From the NCBI RefSeq assembly GCF_003609605.1, contig NZ_MCHY01000008.1:372001-436000 (forward strand): a stretch of 64,000 bases of DNA, in the 5' to 3' direction. The notes under the pieces are model-generated. The model was not told the origin of the DNA and searched no databases. It worked only from the letters and a program-made list of their open reading frames with translations. The position numbers were made by a program, and so were the translations under genes. The DNA comes from Ammoniphilus oxalaticus. Lineage in GTDB: Bacteria > Bacillota > Bacilli > Aneurinibacillales > RAOX-1. The first letter of the stretch is position 1, and the number at the start of each line of letters is the position of its first letter. Shown piece by piece: positions 18,235 to 29,762 of this stretch.

Positions 18235-20214
18235 ATGCCGCGACCGTTGGTCATTGGAAATGGGAAAATGTTGATTAACTTCGACGCTTCGTTGAACATG
18301 CGTGATTTGTATTACCCATATGTTGGTCAGCTCAATCATATCGGAGGCTACTTTTCTCGAATCGGTGTGTGGGTGGATGGGTTGTTTAGTTGGTGTCATG
18401 AAGCAAATTGGACGATTCAACTCGCTTATTTACCGGAGACGTTGGTAACGAATGTTGTCGCAACCAATGCAAAACTAGGGATTCAGCTTACAATTCATGA
18501 TGCTGTTCACCAACGAGAAACAATATACTTAAAGAAAATTATCGTAAAAAATGTATGGGATGAAGATCGAGAAGTTCGTCTCTTTTTCAATCACGATTAC
18601 AGCATTAATGAAACAGAGGTCGGAGATACAGCTGTTTATGATCCGTTACTCAATGCGGTTTACCACTATAAGCGAAACGTGTACATTATGATCAACGGTA
18701 AAACTGAAGATGCGGGAATGTATGAGTACAGCATCGGCGTAAAGCGGTTTAATCATGCTGAGGGCACGTGGCGCGATGCGGAGGATGGACGGCTGGGCGG
18801 AAATCCAATCGCCCAAGGATCCGTAGATAGTACAGTAAGTTTTCGGTTGAATGTGCCTGCCCATCAGGAAAAGCCGCTTTGGTATTGGATTGCGATGGGT
18901 GAAAACTTAACGGAAGCGAAAACATTGAATGAGTATGTGTTAGAAAATAACCCCGATTTGTTGTTGCGCAGGGTACAAGTCTTTTGGGAGCGATGGGTTA
19001 ATAAAACGGACCGCGACTTTGCTGATTTAGGAGACGACGTTATTTCCTTATTTAAACAAAGCTTGTTGATTGTGCGTACTCAAACGGATCAGAATGGAGC
19101 GATCATTGCTGCCAATGATTCTGATATATTACAATTTAACCGCGATCACTACAGTTACATGTGGCCGCGCGATGGCGCCTTTATCGCTTATGCGATGACA
19201 AAAGCGGGATATGATGGTGTCGTCAGCCCTTTTTTTGATTTCTGTTCAAATGCGTTAACAGAAGAGGGTTATCTCCATCATAAGTACAATCCAGACGGTT
19301 CGGTCGGATCGAGTTGGCACCCTTTTATTCACGATGGTAAGTACCAATTGCCGATCCAGGAAGATGAAACGGCGCTCGTGTTGTTTGCTCTATGGGAACA
19401 TTATAAAGAGCATAAACAAATTGAGTCGTCTCAAAATTTATATGCCACCTTAATTCGTCCAGCAGCTAACTTTTTGACGCAGTATGTTGATGAAAAGGTA
19501 AATCTGCCTCATGCCAGCTATGACCTATGGGAGGAAAGAAGAGGAATTTTCACCTTCACTTCCTGTACAGTGTACGGTGGCTTGATTGCTGCGGCCAATT
19601 TCGCGTCCTTGTTTGGAGATGATCGGCGTCGGCGTCGCTATGAAGAAACGGCGGAAAGAATCAAGCGGGGAATTGAACAATATCTATATGACGAACAGGT
19701 TGGACGATTTATTCGCGGGATATACATTGATCGCGACGGTTCGATTACGAAAGATTTGACGTTGGAAAGCAGCTTGTTTGCGCTCTTCGCTTTTTACGTA
19801 TTTGACATCGATGATCCGCGCGTCATTCGCACGATGGAAGCGGTTGAAACGGGATTGAGCGTAAACTCTGATGTGGGTGGAGTTAGTCGCTACCAGAATG
19901 ATTACTACTTTCAAAAATCGCAAGACATCGAAAACATACCGGGAAATCCGTGGATTATTTGCACACTGTGGATGGCTGAATGGCGGATTGCCCGCGCGAG
20001 AACAGTTGCAGACCTGGCTGTACCGCGACAAACGCTGGAGTGGGTTGTGAAAAATGCTTTAGAAAGCGGGGTTCTCCCTGAACAACTCGATCCGTATACA
20101 GGCAGCCCATTATCTGTGGCGCCGTTAACCTGGTCTCATTCCACTTTTGTATTAACCGTTTTAAAATATTTAGAGAAATATGGGGAACTTACGAACAGAG
20201 CGCCTTTGTCCTAA
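18235..20214 (+). CDS. GH15 family glycoside hydrolase (glucoamylase/trehalase-type)
   Basis: A 659-aa protein without a signal peptide, so it is probably cytoplasmic. It has an N-terminal beta-sandwich domain (VIGNGKMLINFD near the start) and an (alpha/alpha)6 barrel with YMWPRDGAFIAYAM and EDETALVLFALWEHY. Candidate catalytic acids are in DLWEERRG (general acid) and PEQLDPYTG (Glu616, general base), followed by PLTWSH. GH15 enzymes hydrolyse alpha-1,4, alpha-1,6 or trehalose linkages with inversion; the exact substrate cannot be read from sequence. ATG 18235 follows AGGAAGTG. It stands in the normally conserved ileS-lspA interval. Confidence 0.88.
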   Translation: MPRPLVIGNGKMLINFDASLNMRDLYYPYVGQLNHIGGYFSRIGVWVDGLFSWCHEANWTIQLAYLPETLVTNVVATNAKLGIQLTIHDAVHQRETIYLKKIIVKNVWDEDREVRLFFNHDYSINETEVGDTAVYDPLLNAVYHYKRNVYIMINGKTEDAGMYEYSIGVKRFNHAEGTWRDAEDGRLGGNPIAQGSVDSTVSFRLNVPAHQEKPLWYWIAMGENLTEAKTLNEYVLENNPDLLLRRVQVFWERWVNKTDRDFADLGDDVISLFKQSLLIVRTQTDQNGAIIAANDSDILQFNRDHYSYMWPRDGAFIAYAMTKAGYDGVVSPFFDFCSNALTEEGYLHHKYNPDGSVGSSWHPFIHDGKYQLPIQEDETALVLFALWEHYKEHKQIESSQNLYATLIRPAANFLTQYVDEKVNLPHASYDLWEERRGIFTFTSCTVYGGLIAAANFASLFGDDRRRRRYEETAERIKRGIEQYLYDEQVGRFIRGIYIDRDGSITKDLTLESSLFALFAFYVFDIDDPRVIRTMEAVETGLSVNSDVGGVSRYQNDYYFQKSQDIENIPGNPWIICTLWMAEWRIARARTVADLAVPRQTLEWVVKNALESGVLPEQLDPYTGSPLSVAPLTWSHSTFVLTVLKYLEKYGELTNRAPLS

Positions 20215-20226
20215 GGCGCTCTTTTT
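20197..20226 (+). terminator. Rho-independent terminator overlapping the GH15 stop codon
   Basis: Stem GAGCGCCTT (20198-20206) pairs with 20213-20221 and is followed by Ts to 20226. The stop codon lies in the loop and stem, so the coding end is part of the hairpin. Confidence 0.9.
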
Positions 20227-20326
20227 CCGCTTAGTTTTAAGGGCAGGTTTGCTTGTTCCTAGTTTTACGCTGTGCTAAAATTCATTCATGTAAAGAAGAC
20301 CCATAAGAATGTTTGGAGGGGAATGA

Positions 20327-20782
20327 GTGTATTATTATGTGGTGGCATTGGTCGTATTTGGATTAGATCAATTAAGTAAGCGACTTATTGTTAATGGAAT
20401 GGAAATCGGACAGTCAATCCCTTTAATAAATGGCGTGTTTCATCTTACTTCCCATCGTAATCGAGGGGCCGCCTTTGGGATTTTACAAGATCAACGTATA
20501 TTTTTTATTGTGATCACGCTGCTTGTTATCGCCGCAATTATCTATTATTTACAAAAGTTAAAGAGAGATAACGTCCTCGTTTCTAGTGCTTTGGCGCTCA
20601 TTCTTGGCGGGGCGGTTGGTAATTTTGTAGATAGATTGTTACATGGCGAAGTGGTCGATTTCTTAGATTTTGCCTTGATTAATTTCCCTATTTTTAATAT
20701 TGCTGACTCGGCAATCGTGATTGGTGTCGGGTTGATGATGTTAGATACGATTAGGGAAATGAAGCGAGAGAAGGGAAGATAG
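20327..20782 (+). CDS. lspA: Prolipoprotein signal peptidase (signal peptidase II)
   Basis: LspA cleaves the signal peptide of diacylglyceryl-modified prolipoproteins. The 151-aa integral membrane protein has four helices and the family motifs NRGAAFGIL, GGAVGNFVDRLLHGEVVDF and FNIADSAIVIG; the aspartates of the last two form the catalytic dyad. Start is GTG 20327 behind GGAGGGGA; a nearby ATG at 20323 is out of frame. Substrates in this window include the lipoprotein encoded at 33415-34437. The stop is followed at once by the pseudouridine synthase gene. Confidence 0.95.
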   Translation: MYYYVVALVVFGLDQLSKRLIVNGMEIGQSIPLINGVFHLTSHRNRGAAFGILQDQRIFFIVITLLVIAAIIYYLQKLKRDNVLVSSALALILGGAVGNFVDRLLHGEVVDFLDFALINFPIFNIADSAIVIGVGLMMLDTIREMKREKGR

Positions 20783-20785
20783 TTG

Positions 20786-21709
20786 ATGACTGCGATTGAA
20801 CGATACGACTGGACGATTGAACTGGAAGATGATGGTCAGCGAGTGGATAAATTTTTAGCGGAAGTGAACCCTACTTTGTCGCGCTCAAAAATTCAAAAAT
20901 GGGTAAAAGAAGGTCTCGTTTTTGTCAATGGGAGACAGGTGAAAGGCAATTATCGATTGATTGAGGACGACGAGGTTTCATTGACCGTTCCTCCGCAACT
21001 GGAATTAGAAGCGCGGCCGGAGCGGATGGAACTCGAAATTGTTTACGAAGACGATGATGTGATTGTGATTAATAAGCCAAGAGGGGTGGTCGTCCATCCA
21101 GCCCCTGGGCATGACTCGGCCACGTTAGTGAATGGATTGCTTGATCATTGTTCGCAGTTATCGACGATCAACGGTAAAATGAGGCCTGGCATCGTTCACC
21201 GCATCGATAAGGACACATCAGGGTTACTAATGGTCGCTAAAAACGATGAAGCTCATCTCGCGCTCGCGCAACAGCTTAAGCAACATACGGTGGACCGTAA
21301 ATATTTGGCGATTGTTCATGGTGTCGTTGTTCATGAGCGGGGGACAATCGACGCTCCCATTGGCAGAGATCCAAAAAATAGGCAACGAATGGCTGTTAAT
21401 TTTGATCATGGGAAACATGCGATTAGTCATTTTGCAACGATTGAACGATTCAATCAATATACGCTTGTTGAACTGATGTTAGAGACAGGGAGAACCCATC
21501 AGATTCGCGTACATATGAATTATATTGGTCATCCGTTAGTCGGGGACCCAAAGTATGGTCCGAGCAATAAGCTAAGTATTGACGGACAAGCTTTGCACGC
21601 GGCTGGACTCGGTTTTACTCATCCGCGGACGAGTGAACGGTTAACCTTTTCAGCGCCGTTGCCAAACGATATGGAAAAAATTTTAGAACAATTCCGCCAA
21701 TTACAATAA
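20786..21709 (+). CDS. RluA-family pseudouridine synthase (RluD/YlyB-like)
   Basis: A 307-aa protein with an N-terminal S4 domain (about residues 17-75) and the RluA catalytic domain containing HRIDKDTSGLLMVAKN, whose Asp is the nucleophile. It resembles RluD and B. subtilis YlyB, which modify 23S rRNA. ATG 20786 is preferred over the adjacent TTG 20783; AAGGGA lies upstream of both. It overlaps the lspA operon end, as in B. subtilis, where pyrR normally comes next. Here the pyr promoter begins 4 nt after its stop. Confidence 0.92.
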   Translation: MTAIERYDWTIELEDDGQRVDKFLAEVNPTLSRSKIQKWVKEGLVFVNGRQVKGNYRLIEDDEVSLTVPPQLELEARPERMELEIVYEDDDVIVINKPRGVVVHPAPGHDSATLVNGLLDHCSQLSTINGKMRPGIVHRIDKDTSGLLMVAKNDEAHLALAQQLKQHTVDRKYLAIVHGVVVHERGTIDAPIGRDPKNRQRMAVNFDHGKHAISHFATIERFNQYTLVELMLETGRTHQIRVHMNYIGHPLVGDPKYGPSNKLSIDGQALHAAGLGFTHPRTSERLTFSAPLPNDMEKILEQFRQLQ

Positions 21710-21712
21710 TCA

Positions 21713-21741
21713 TTGACAGAATCGTGTCCAAGTGGCATACT
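21713..21741 (+). promoter_or_regulatory. SigA promoter of the pyr operon
   Basis: A perfect TTGACA at 21713-21718 and CATACT at 21736-21741 are 17 bp apart, with TGG as an extended -10. The element sits directly after the pseudouridine synthase stop codon and just before the attenuator leader. Confidence 0.8.
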
Positions 21742-21773
21742 CAACATTAGCAAATTGAATAGTTGAACCTTTA

Positions 21774-21910
21774 ATATCAGTCCTGTGAGGCTGACAAGGT
21801 TGTCGGAATATCTAAGTAGCTATTTTTTGATAAGGTTAGGACTGAGGACTCCTACGCCTTTCTTTCAAGCTGCTCAATAGGCTCCCTGTCGCTGACAGGG
21901 AGCTTTTTTG
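21774..21910 (+). promoter_or_regulatory. PyrR-type attenuation leader before carA
   Basis: The 5' part contains the PyrR binding loop: stem CAGTC (21778-21782), loop CTGTGA, GGCTG (21789-21793), then ACAAGG. This closely follows the known PyrR target. An outer pairing joins CAGTCCT (21778-21784) with AGGACTG (21838-21844). A candidate antiterminator pairs AGTAGCT (21815-21821) with AGCTGCT (21868-21874). A 10-bp terminator follows: 21881-21890 with 21894-21903 and a T-run to 21910. In the known mechanism, PyrR bound to UMP stabilises the anti-antiterminator and the terminator forms. No pyrR gene is in the window. Confidence 0.85.
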
Positions 21911-22002
21911 TTCAATATCAGACAATATGCCAATGCTGGGTATAATAGAGCGTGAATAAGCTGGGCCGAATGAGAGCGTAATTAATTAGGAGGGTGAAAG
22001 TG

Positions 22003-23103
22003 ATGAAGGCTAGGTTAATACTCGAAGATGGAACGGAGCTAACAGGAAAGTCATTTGGAGCGGTCCGTGAATCTTATGGTGAAGTCATTTTTAACACCGC
22101 AATGACAGGCTATCAAGAGATGTTGTCAGATCCAACGGGGTGCGGTCAAATCGTCACAATGACTTATCCTTTACAAGGAAATTATGGAATAAACCGGGAT
22201 GATTTCGAAGCGGTTCGTCCCTATCTTCATGGAATCGTCGCGCGTGAACATTGTGAATATCCGTCCAATTTTCGAAGTCAACAAACGTTAGACTCGCTGT
22301 TAAAAGAATACGATATTCCAGGCATTAGCGAGATTGACACTCGCATGTTAACGCGTAGAATCCGTGATAAAGGGACGATGAGGGGCGTAATCACGACGAA
22401 AAACACGCCTGTTGAAGAGATATTAGAAACGTTGCGATTAAGGCCAGCGCAAACGGATCAGGTCTCGATTGTCTCCACAAATCGCATCTACTGTTCACCA
22501 GGTCGCGGAGCGCGGATTGCGTTGATTGATTATGGGGTAAAGCATGGCATCTTACGCGAACTGTCAAATCGACACTGTGATATTACGGTTGTTCCTTATA
22601 ATACGCCTGCCAAAACAATCGAACAATTGCGTCCTGACGGGATCGTTCTATCGAACGGACCTGGCAATCCAAAAGATGTGACGCAAGCGGTTGAGACGGT
22701 TCAGCAGCTGATGCAGACTTTTCCGGTATTTGGTATTGGACTTGGTCATCAATTGTTTGCTTTAGCGAACGGAGCGGATACGGAAAAGATGAAGTTTGGT
22801 CATCATGGCGCAAATCATGCGGTAAAAGACGTGGAGCAAGATCGCGTGATGATCACGGCGCAAAGTCATGGCTACACGGTTACGCCAGCATCAATTGAAA
22901 ACACAGATCTGATTGTCACTCATCTCGCGGTGAATGATGGAACGATCGAGGGTTTAAAACATAAAACGTTACCCGCATTTTCGGTTCAATATCATCCTGA
23001 AGCCTCGCCTGGTCCAGAAGATTCAAGTTATTTATTTGATCACTTCTTAAATATTGTCGTGGAATATATAAAGGGGGTTCATCCAAATGCCACTACTCGC
23101 TAA
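22003..23103 (+). CDS. carA: Carbamoyl phosphate synthetase small subunit, predicted glutaminase-dead
   Basis: CarA normally hydrolyses glutamine and channels NH3 to CarB. The 366-aa product has the N-terminal CPSase domain (residues 1-145) and a C-terminal class I glutamine amidotransferase domain. The nucleophile is missing: the usual GICLGHQ reads GIGLGHQ, with Gly246 encoded by GGA at 22738-22740. His331 and Glu333 (YHPEAS) remain. Compared from memory with E. coli CarA, Ser47 is Thr45 and Asn311 is Ser288 (QSHGY), and NGPGDP reads NGPGNP (Asn222). The subunit is probably structural, with ammonia as nitrogen donor. ATG 22003 is 9 nt after AGGAGG; an in-frame GTG at 21994 has no spacing. 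It overlaps carB by 17 nt. Confidence 0.93.
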   Translation: MKARLILEDGTELTGKSFGAVRESYGEVIFNTAMTGYQEMLSDPTGCGQIVTMTYPLQGNYGINRDDFEAVRPYLHGIVAREHCEYPSNFRSQQTLDSLLKEYDIPGISEIDTRMLTRRIRDKGTMRGVITTKNTPVEEILETLRLRPAQTDQVSIVSTNRIYCSPGRGARIALIDYGVKHGILRELSNRHCDITVVPYNTPAKTIEQLRPDGIVLSNGPGNPKDVTQAVETVQQLMQTFPVFGIGLGHQLFALANGADTEKMKFGHHGANHAVKDVEQDRVMITAQSHGYTVTPASIENTDLIVTHLAVNDGTIEGLKHKTLPAFSVQYHPEASPGPEDSSYLFDHFLNIVVEYIKGVHPNATTR

Positions 23104-26100
23104 TTTAAAAAAAGTGCTCGTAATTGGTTCGGGTCCAATTGTGATTGGACAGGCTGCGGAATTTGATTACGCGGGCACGCAAGCTTGCCAAGCTTTAAAA
23201 GAAGAAGGGTTAGAGGTTGTCCTCATCAATAGTAATCCAGCGACAATCATGACCGATACGAACATCGCCGATCAAGTGTATATTGAGCCGTTAACAGTTG
23301 AATTTGTGTCGCGCATTATTCGTCAAGAAAAACCAGATGGCCTGTTGGCTACGCTTGGCGGTCAGACCGGGCTAAATTTAGCGAAAGAACTAAATGAAAC
23401 GGGTATTTTGGATGAAGAAGGCGTTCAACTACTCGGCACCGACTTAGAGGCCATTACGAAAGCGGAAGATCGCGATTTATTTCGAGAATTAATGTTTGAA
23501 ATTAATGAACCAGTGCCAGATAGCGAAATCATTCACACCGTGGATGAAGCGATCGAATTTGCGAATCGGATCGGCTACCCGATTATAGTGAGACCAGCCT
23601 ACACGCTCGGCGGAACAGGCGGGGGCATCGTCGATAATGAGCAGGCCTTACGCGAAGTCGTTGCTAGCGGACTGAAATATAGTCCGATTTCACAGTGTCT
23701 CGTCGAGAGAAGTATCGCTGGTTTTAAGGAAATAGAGTATGAAGTACTGCGTGATGGAAAAGGAAATGGGATCGTTATTTGTAATATGGAAAATGTAGAC
23801 CCCGTTGGCATTCATACAGGCGATAGCATCGTTGTTGCCCCGAGTCAAACGCTAACGAACCGCGAATATCAAATGCTCAGAACCGCATCTTTAAAGATTG
23901 TTGACGCATTGAATATTAAAGGCGGTTGTAACGTTCAATTGGCGCTTGATCCGCATAGTTACGATTATTTTATTATTGAAGTGAATCCGCGGGTCAGTCG
24001 TTCATCGGCTCTTGCGTCGAAAGCGACAGGTTATCCAATTGCTAAAATGGCGACTAAAATCGCAATCGGCTATTCGTTGGATGAGTTGAAAAACCCGGTC
24101 ACAAAGCAAACATACGCTTCATTTGAACCGACGATTGATTATGTTGTGAGCAAAATCCCGAGATGGCCATTTGATAAATTTGTCTCCGCGAACCGTGAGC
24201 TGGGAACCCAGATGAAAGCGACAGGCGAGATTATGGCAATCGGTCGCACGTTTGAAGAGTCGATGCTCAAGGCGGCGCGTTCGCTTGAAGTTGATACGCA
24301 TCACCTGGAATTAGAGGGCGCGGATCAACTCACGCAAGAGGAGTTGGAAAAAAGGTTAATCGTCGCCGATGATGAACGGATTTTTCTTGTGATGGAAGCG
24401 ATTCGACGCGGTATGTCGATCAATGAGCTTCATAAGCTCACTAAAATTGACCCGTTCTTCCTCGTTAAATTAGGGCGGATCGTTCGTTATGAGAATCGGT
24501 TGAAGAAGGAAGGCTTGCATGATGAGTTGCTCTATGAGGCGAAGCGATTAGGTTTTACAGACCTTAAAATTGCGGAATTGACAGAACAGAGTGAGGCTGA
24601 TGTTCGAAATAAGCGAAAGCAGCATGGCTTGACCCCGGTCTTTAAGATGGTCGACACGTGCGCGGCTGAATTTGAAGCGGATACGCCTTATTATTATTCA
24701 ACATATGAGCAAGAGGATGAGCGGGAGCAAACGGATAAAAAATGTGTGATTGTGCTCGGTTCAGGGCCTATTCGGATCGGGCAAGGGATTGAGTTTGATT
24801 ACGCGACGGTTCACGCGGTATGGGCGATCCAAGAAGCGGGCTATGAAGCGGTTATTATTAATAACAATCCAGAGACCGTTTCAACCGACTTTAGCACATC
24901 CGATCGCCTTTATTTTGAACCGTTATATCTTGAGGATGTCATGCATGTGATTGAGGCGGAAAAACCGGAAGGTGTGATCGTCCAATTCGGTGGGCAGACG
25001 GCGATTAATTTAGCGGAAGATCTCGTTAAAAATGGCGTGCGAATTTTAGGATCGGACTTAGAGAGTATTGATACGGCGGAAGACCGCAAGAAATTTGAAA
25101 AATTAATGCGTAGTTTAAAAATTGATCAGCCATTAGGGAAAACAGTCACCAATGTTCCAGACGCTGTCGATACGGCGAATGAACTGGGGTACCCTGTGCT
25201 TGTCCGTCCATCCTATGTGTTAGGGGGTCGGGCGATGGAGATTGTCTACTACGAGCGGGAATTGCTGAATTATATGGAGCAAGCTGTTAACATCAATCCT
25301 CAGCATCCTGTGCTCATTGACCGCTATATGCTTGGACGCGAGGTCGAAGTGGATGCGATTTGTGACGGAACAGATGTATTAATTCCTGGGATTATGGAAC
25401 ACATCGAACGAGCAGGTGTGCATTCAGGCGATTCGATTGCCGTATATCCGCCGCAAAGTATTAGTCCTGAATGCAAAGAGCAGATCATTCGAATTACGAC
25501 CGATATTGCGATTGCCCTCAAAGTAAAGGGACTCATTAATATCCAGTTTGTGATTCACGATGAACGCGTTTATGTGATTGAAGTCAATCCGCGGGCATCG
25601 CGCACGGCGCCGTTTTTAAGTAAAGTAACAGGCATACCAATGGCCAATCTGGCGACAAAAGTTATCTTAGGTTCAACGCTGCGAGCTGAAGGTTTTGAAC
25701 CTGGTTATTACCCGGAAGCGGAGCATATCTCTGTCAAAGTACCTGTTTTCTCTTTTGCTAAATTGCGTCGCGTTGATATTACGTTAGGCCCGGAGATGAA
25801 ATCGACGGGTGAAGTGATGGGCCGCGATAAAAACCTGTCAAAAGCATTGTACAAAGGGCTGGTTGGTTCAGGCATGACAATTCCAACACACGGTTCTGTC
25901 TTAGTGACGGTGGCTGATAAAGATAAAGAGGAATCGTTAAACATTATTCGCGGATTTTACGATTTGGGCTTTAAGCTGTTAGCGACGGCGGGCACAGCGG
26001 CATTCTTAAATGAGGCGGGTTTAGAAGTAATGACGGTTAATAAGGTAAGGGAAGGCAATCCGAATCTGCTCGATATGATTCGTAACGGCGATGCGAGCAT

Positions 26101-26297
26101 CATTATTAATACACTCACGAAAGGAAAAACGCCTGAACGTGACGGATTCCGTATTCGAAGGGAAGCGGTGGAAAATGGGGTTGTTTGCTTAACGTCATTA
26201 GATACAGCAACCGCTTTACTGCGTGTTATTGAGACGATTACATTTGGAACGGAAGCGATGCCGGCTTTTCTAAAGCCAAAACAGGAGGCTGCCATCC

Positions 26298-26305
<8 letters not shown>
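23087..26305 (+). CDS. carB: Carbamoyl phosphate synthetase large subunit
   Basis: CarB makes carbamoyl phosphate from bicarbonate, two ATP and ammonia. The 1072-aa protein has both homologous ATP-grasp halves intact. The carboxyphosphate half has [19 protein letters not shown], a Gly-rich ATP loop near residue 175 and [12 protein letters not shown]. The carbamoyl phosphate half has [19 protein letters not shown] and [12 protein letters not shown]. An oligomerisation region lies between them, and a C-terminal MGS-like allosteric domain starts at about residue 930. ATG 23087 lies inside carA behind GGGGG. Full conservation here contrasts with the altered glutaminase of its partner. It overlaps pyrK by 8 nt. 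Confidence 0.97.
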
Positions 26306-28716
<2,411 letters not shown>

Positions 28717-28719
28717 AAT

Positions 28720-29373
28720 ATGCTTAGTCGAGAAAGAGAGATAGCAAAACAGTTGTTAGAAATTAAGGCGGTGCACCTTCGTCCCGATCAACCATTCACG
28801 TGGACCTCGGGCTTGAGATCGCCGATCTATTGTGATAATCGGATGACGATGTCATTTCCGCTTGTTCGCCGATTAATTGCCAGTTCATTTGCCCAAATCA
28901 TTAGCGAGCAGTATCCTGAAGCGGAAGTAATCGCTGGCACGGCTACGGCTGGTATCCCGCATGCGGCTTGGGTTGCGGAAGAACTTGGTCTGCCAATGAT
29001 TTACGCGCGGGACAAAGCGAAAGGACACGGTCGTAACAATCAAATTGAAGGTGTTCTGCAAGTGGGGCAGCAAGTCATTGTCATTGAAGATTTGATTTCA
29101 ACGGGGATGAGTTCGCTAAATGCGGCGAAGGCTGTTGAAGCGGCAGGCGGCCAGGTGTTGTCAGTCATGGCCATTTTTTCGTACCAGTTTGCGCGAGCGG
29201 AACAAGCCTTTAGAGAGGCAGGTTATCCTTTACATACGTTAAGTCATTACACTGCTTTATTAGCTGAAGCAAAAGAACAAGGGATTCTCCAAGAGGAACA
29301 AATGGAGGAACTAACTTCATGGAAAGTCGATCCAAATGCTTATACAGAGAAATGGAATCAACAAACGAGCTAA
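28720..29373 (+). CDS. pyrE: Orotate phosphoribosyltransferase
   Basis: PyrE joins orotate and PRPP to form OMP. The 217-aa protein has the PRPP-binding motif VIEDLISTGMSS (about residues 122-133), where the more common GGSS is GMSS, and the flexible-loop segment AKGHGRNNQIEG. ATG 28720 follows GGAGGAT. It is the last gene of the operon; a strong terminator follows. The pathway steps encoded by pyrB and pyrC are not in this operon. Confidence 0.95.
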   Translation: MLSREREIAKQLLEIKAVHLRPDQPFTWTSGLRSPIYCDNRMTMSFPLVRRLIASSFAQIISEQYPEAEVIAGTATAGIPHAAWVAEELGLPMIYARDKAKGHGRNNQIEGVLQVGQQVIVIEDLISTGMSSLNAAKAVEAAGGQVLSVMAIFSYQFARAEQAFREAGYPLHTLSHYTALLAEAKEQGILQEEQMEELTSWKVDPNAYTEKWNQQTS

Positions 29374-29389
29374 AGATGGATAAAGTAAC

Positions 29390-29443
29390 AGGGTTGCGCG
29401 GAAAGAAGAACGGGTAGTTCACTTTCTTGGGCAACCCTTTTTT
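29390..29443 (+). terminator. Terminator of the pyr operon
   Basis: Outer stem GGGTTGC (29391-29397) pairs with 29431-29437, with an inner GAAAG/CTTTC helix, followed by six Ts. Confidence 0.85.
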
Positions 29444-29480
29444 AAAAAAAGGCGCCTTCCCCGCGTAACTTTTACAATCG

Positions 29481-29529
29481 CATGTACATGAAATGGCTTT
29501 TAGCAGGGAAAAATAGGAATGTACATGAA
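29481..29529 (+). promoter_or_regulatory. Twin ATGTACATGAA palindromic sites
   Basis: ATGTACATGAA occurs at 29482-29492 and again at 29519-29529, 37 bp apart start to start. Each copy has a perfect inverted-repeat core (ATGTACAT); the first extends to CATGTACATG. They lie in the upstream region of the 48-aa ORF, with the second copy ending 17 nt before its ATG. Two spaced palindromes suggest a binding site for a dimeric regulator, but no regulator is known. Confidence 0.35.
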
Positions 29530-29546
29530 TGAAGGAGGAATCAACC

Positions 29547-29693
29547 ATGGAGAAGAAGCAAGTAAAAACAAAAGGCACATTAAAGGAAATGGCCCAGTTT
29601 GCGAAAGTGGACGAACAAACGATCCAAGAGGCGATTCAAACCGTTGAAAATGCGGCTAATCTGGATGTTGAGATTCCGAAAGAAAAGCAATAG
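29547..29693 (+). CDS. Hypothetical 48-aa soluble protein
   Basis: ATG 29547 to TAG 29691-29693 encodes a 48-residue, highly charged helical protein starting MEKKQVKTKGTLKEM, with no cysteine and no membrane segment. AAGGAGGA lies at optimal spacing upstream and a good terminator follows, so a real mini-gene with its own unit is likely. I do not recognise the family. The central TLKEMAQFAKVDEQTI could fold as a small helix-turn-helix-like unit, but this is speculation. Confidence 0.6.
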   Translation: MEKKQVKTKGTLKEMAQFAKVDEQTIQEAIQTVENAANLDVEIPKEKQ

Positions 29694-29716
29694 TCGACGT
29701 TGTTATTCCATGCGAA

Positions 29717-29752
29717 GAGGGTATCTCGTTCAAGCTGAGATACCCTCTCTTT
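29717..29752. terminator. Bidirectional terminator between convergent genes
   Basis: A perfect 12-bp stem (29717-29728 with 29738-29749) lies between the plus-strand mini-gene and the minus-strand VTT-domain gene. The T-tract on the plus side is short. Confidence 0.7.
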
Positions 29753-29762
29753 AATGATCTAG

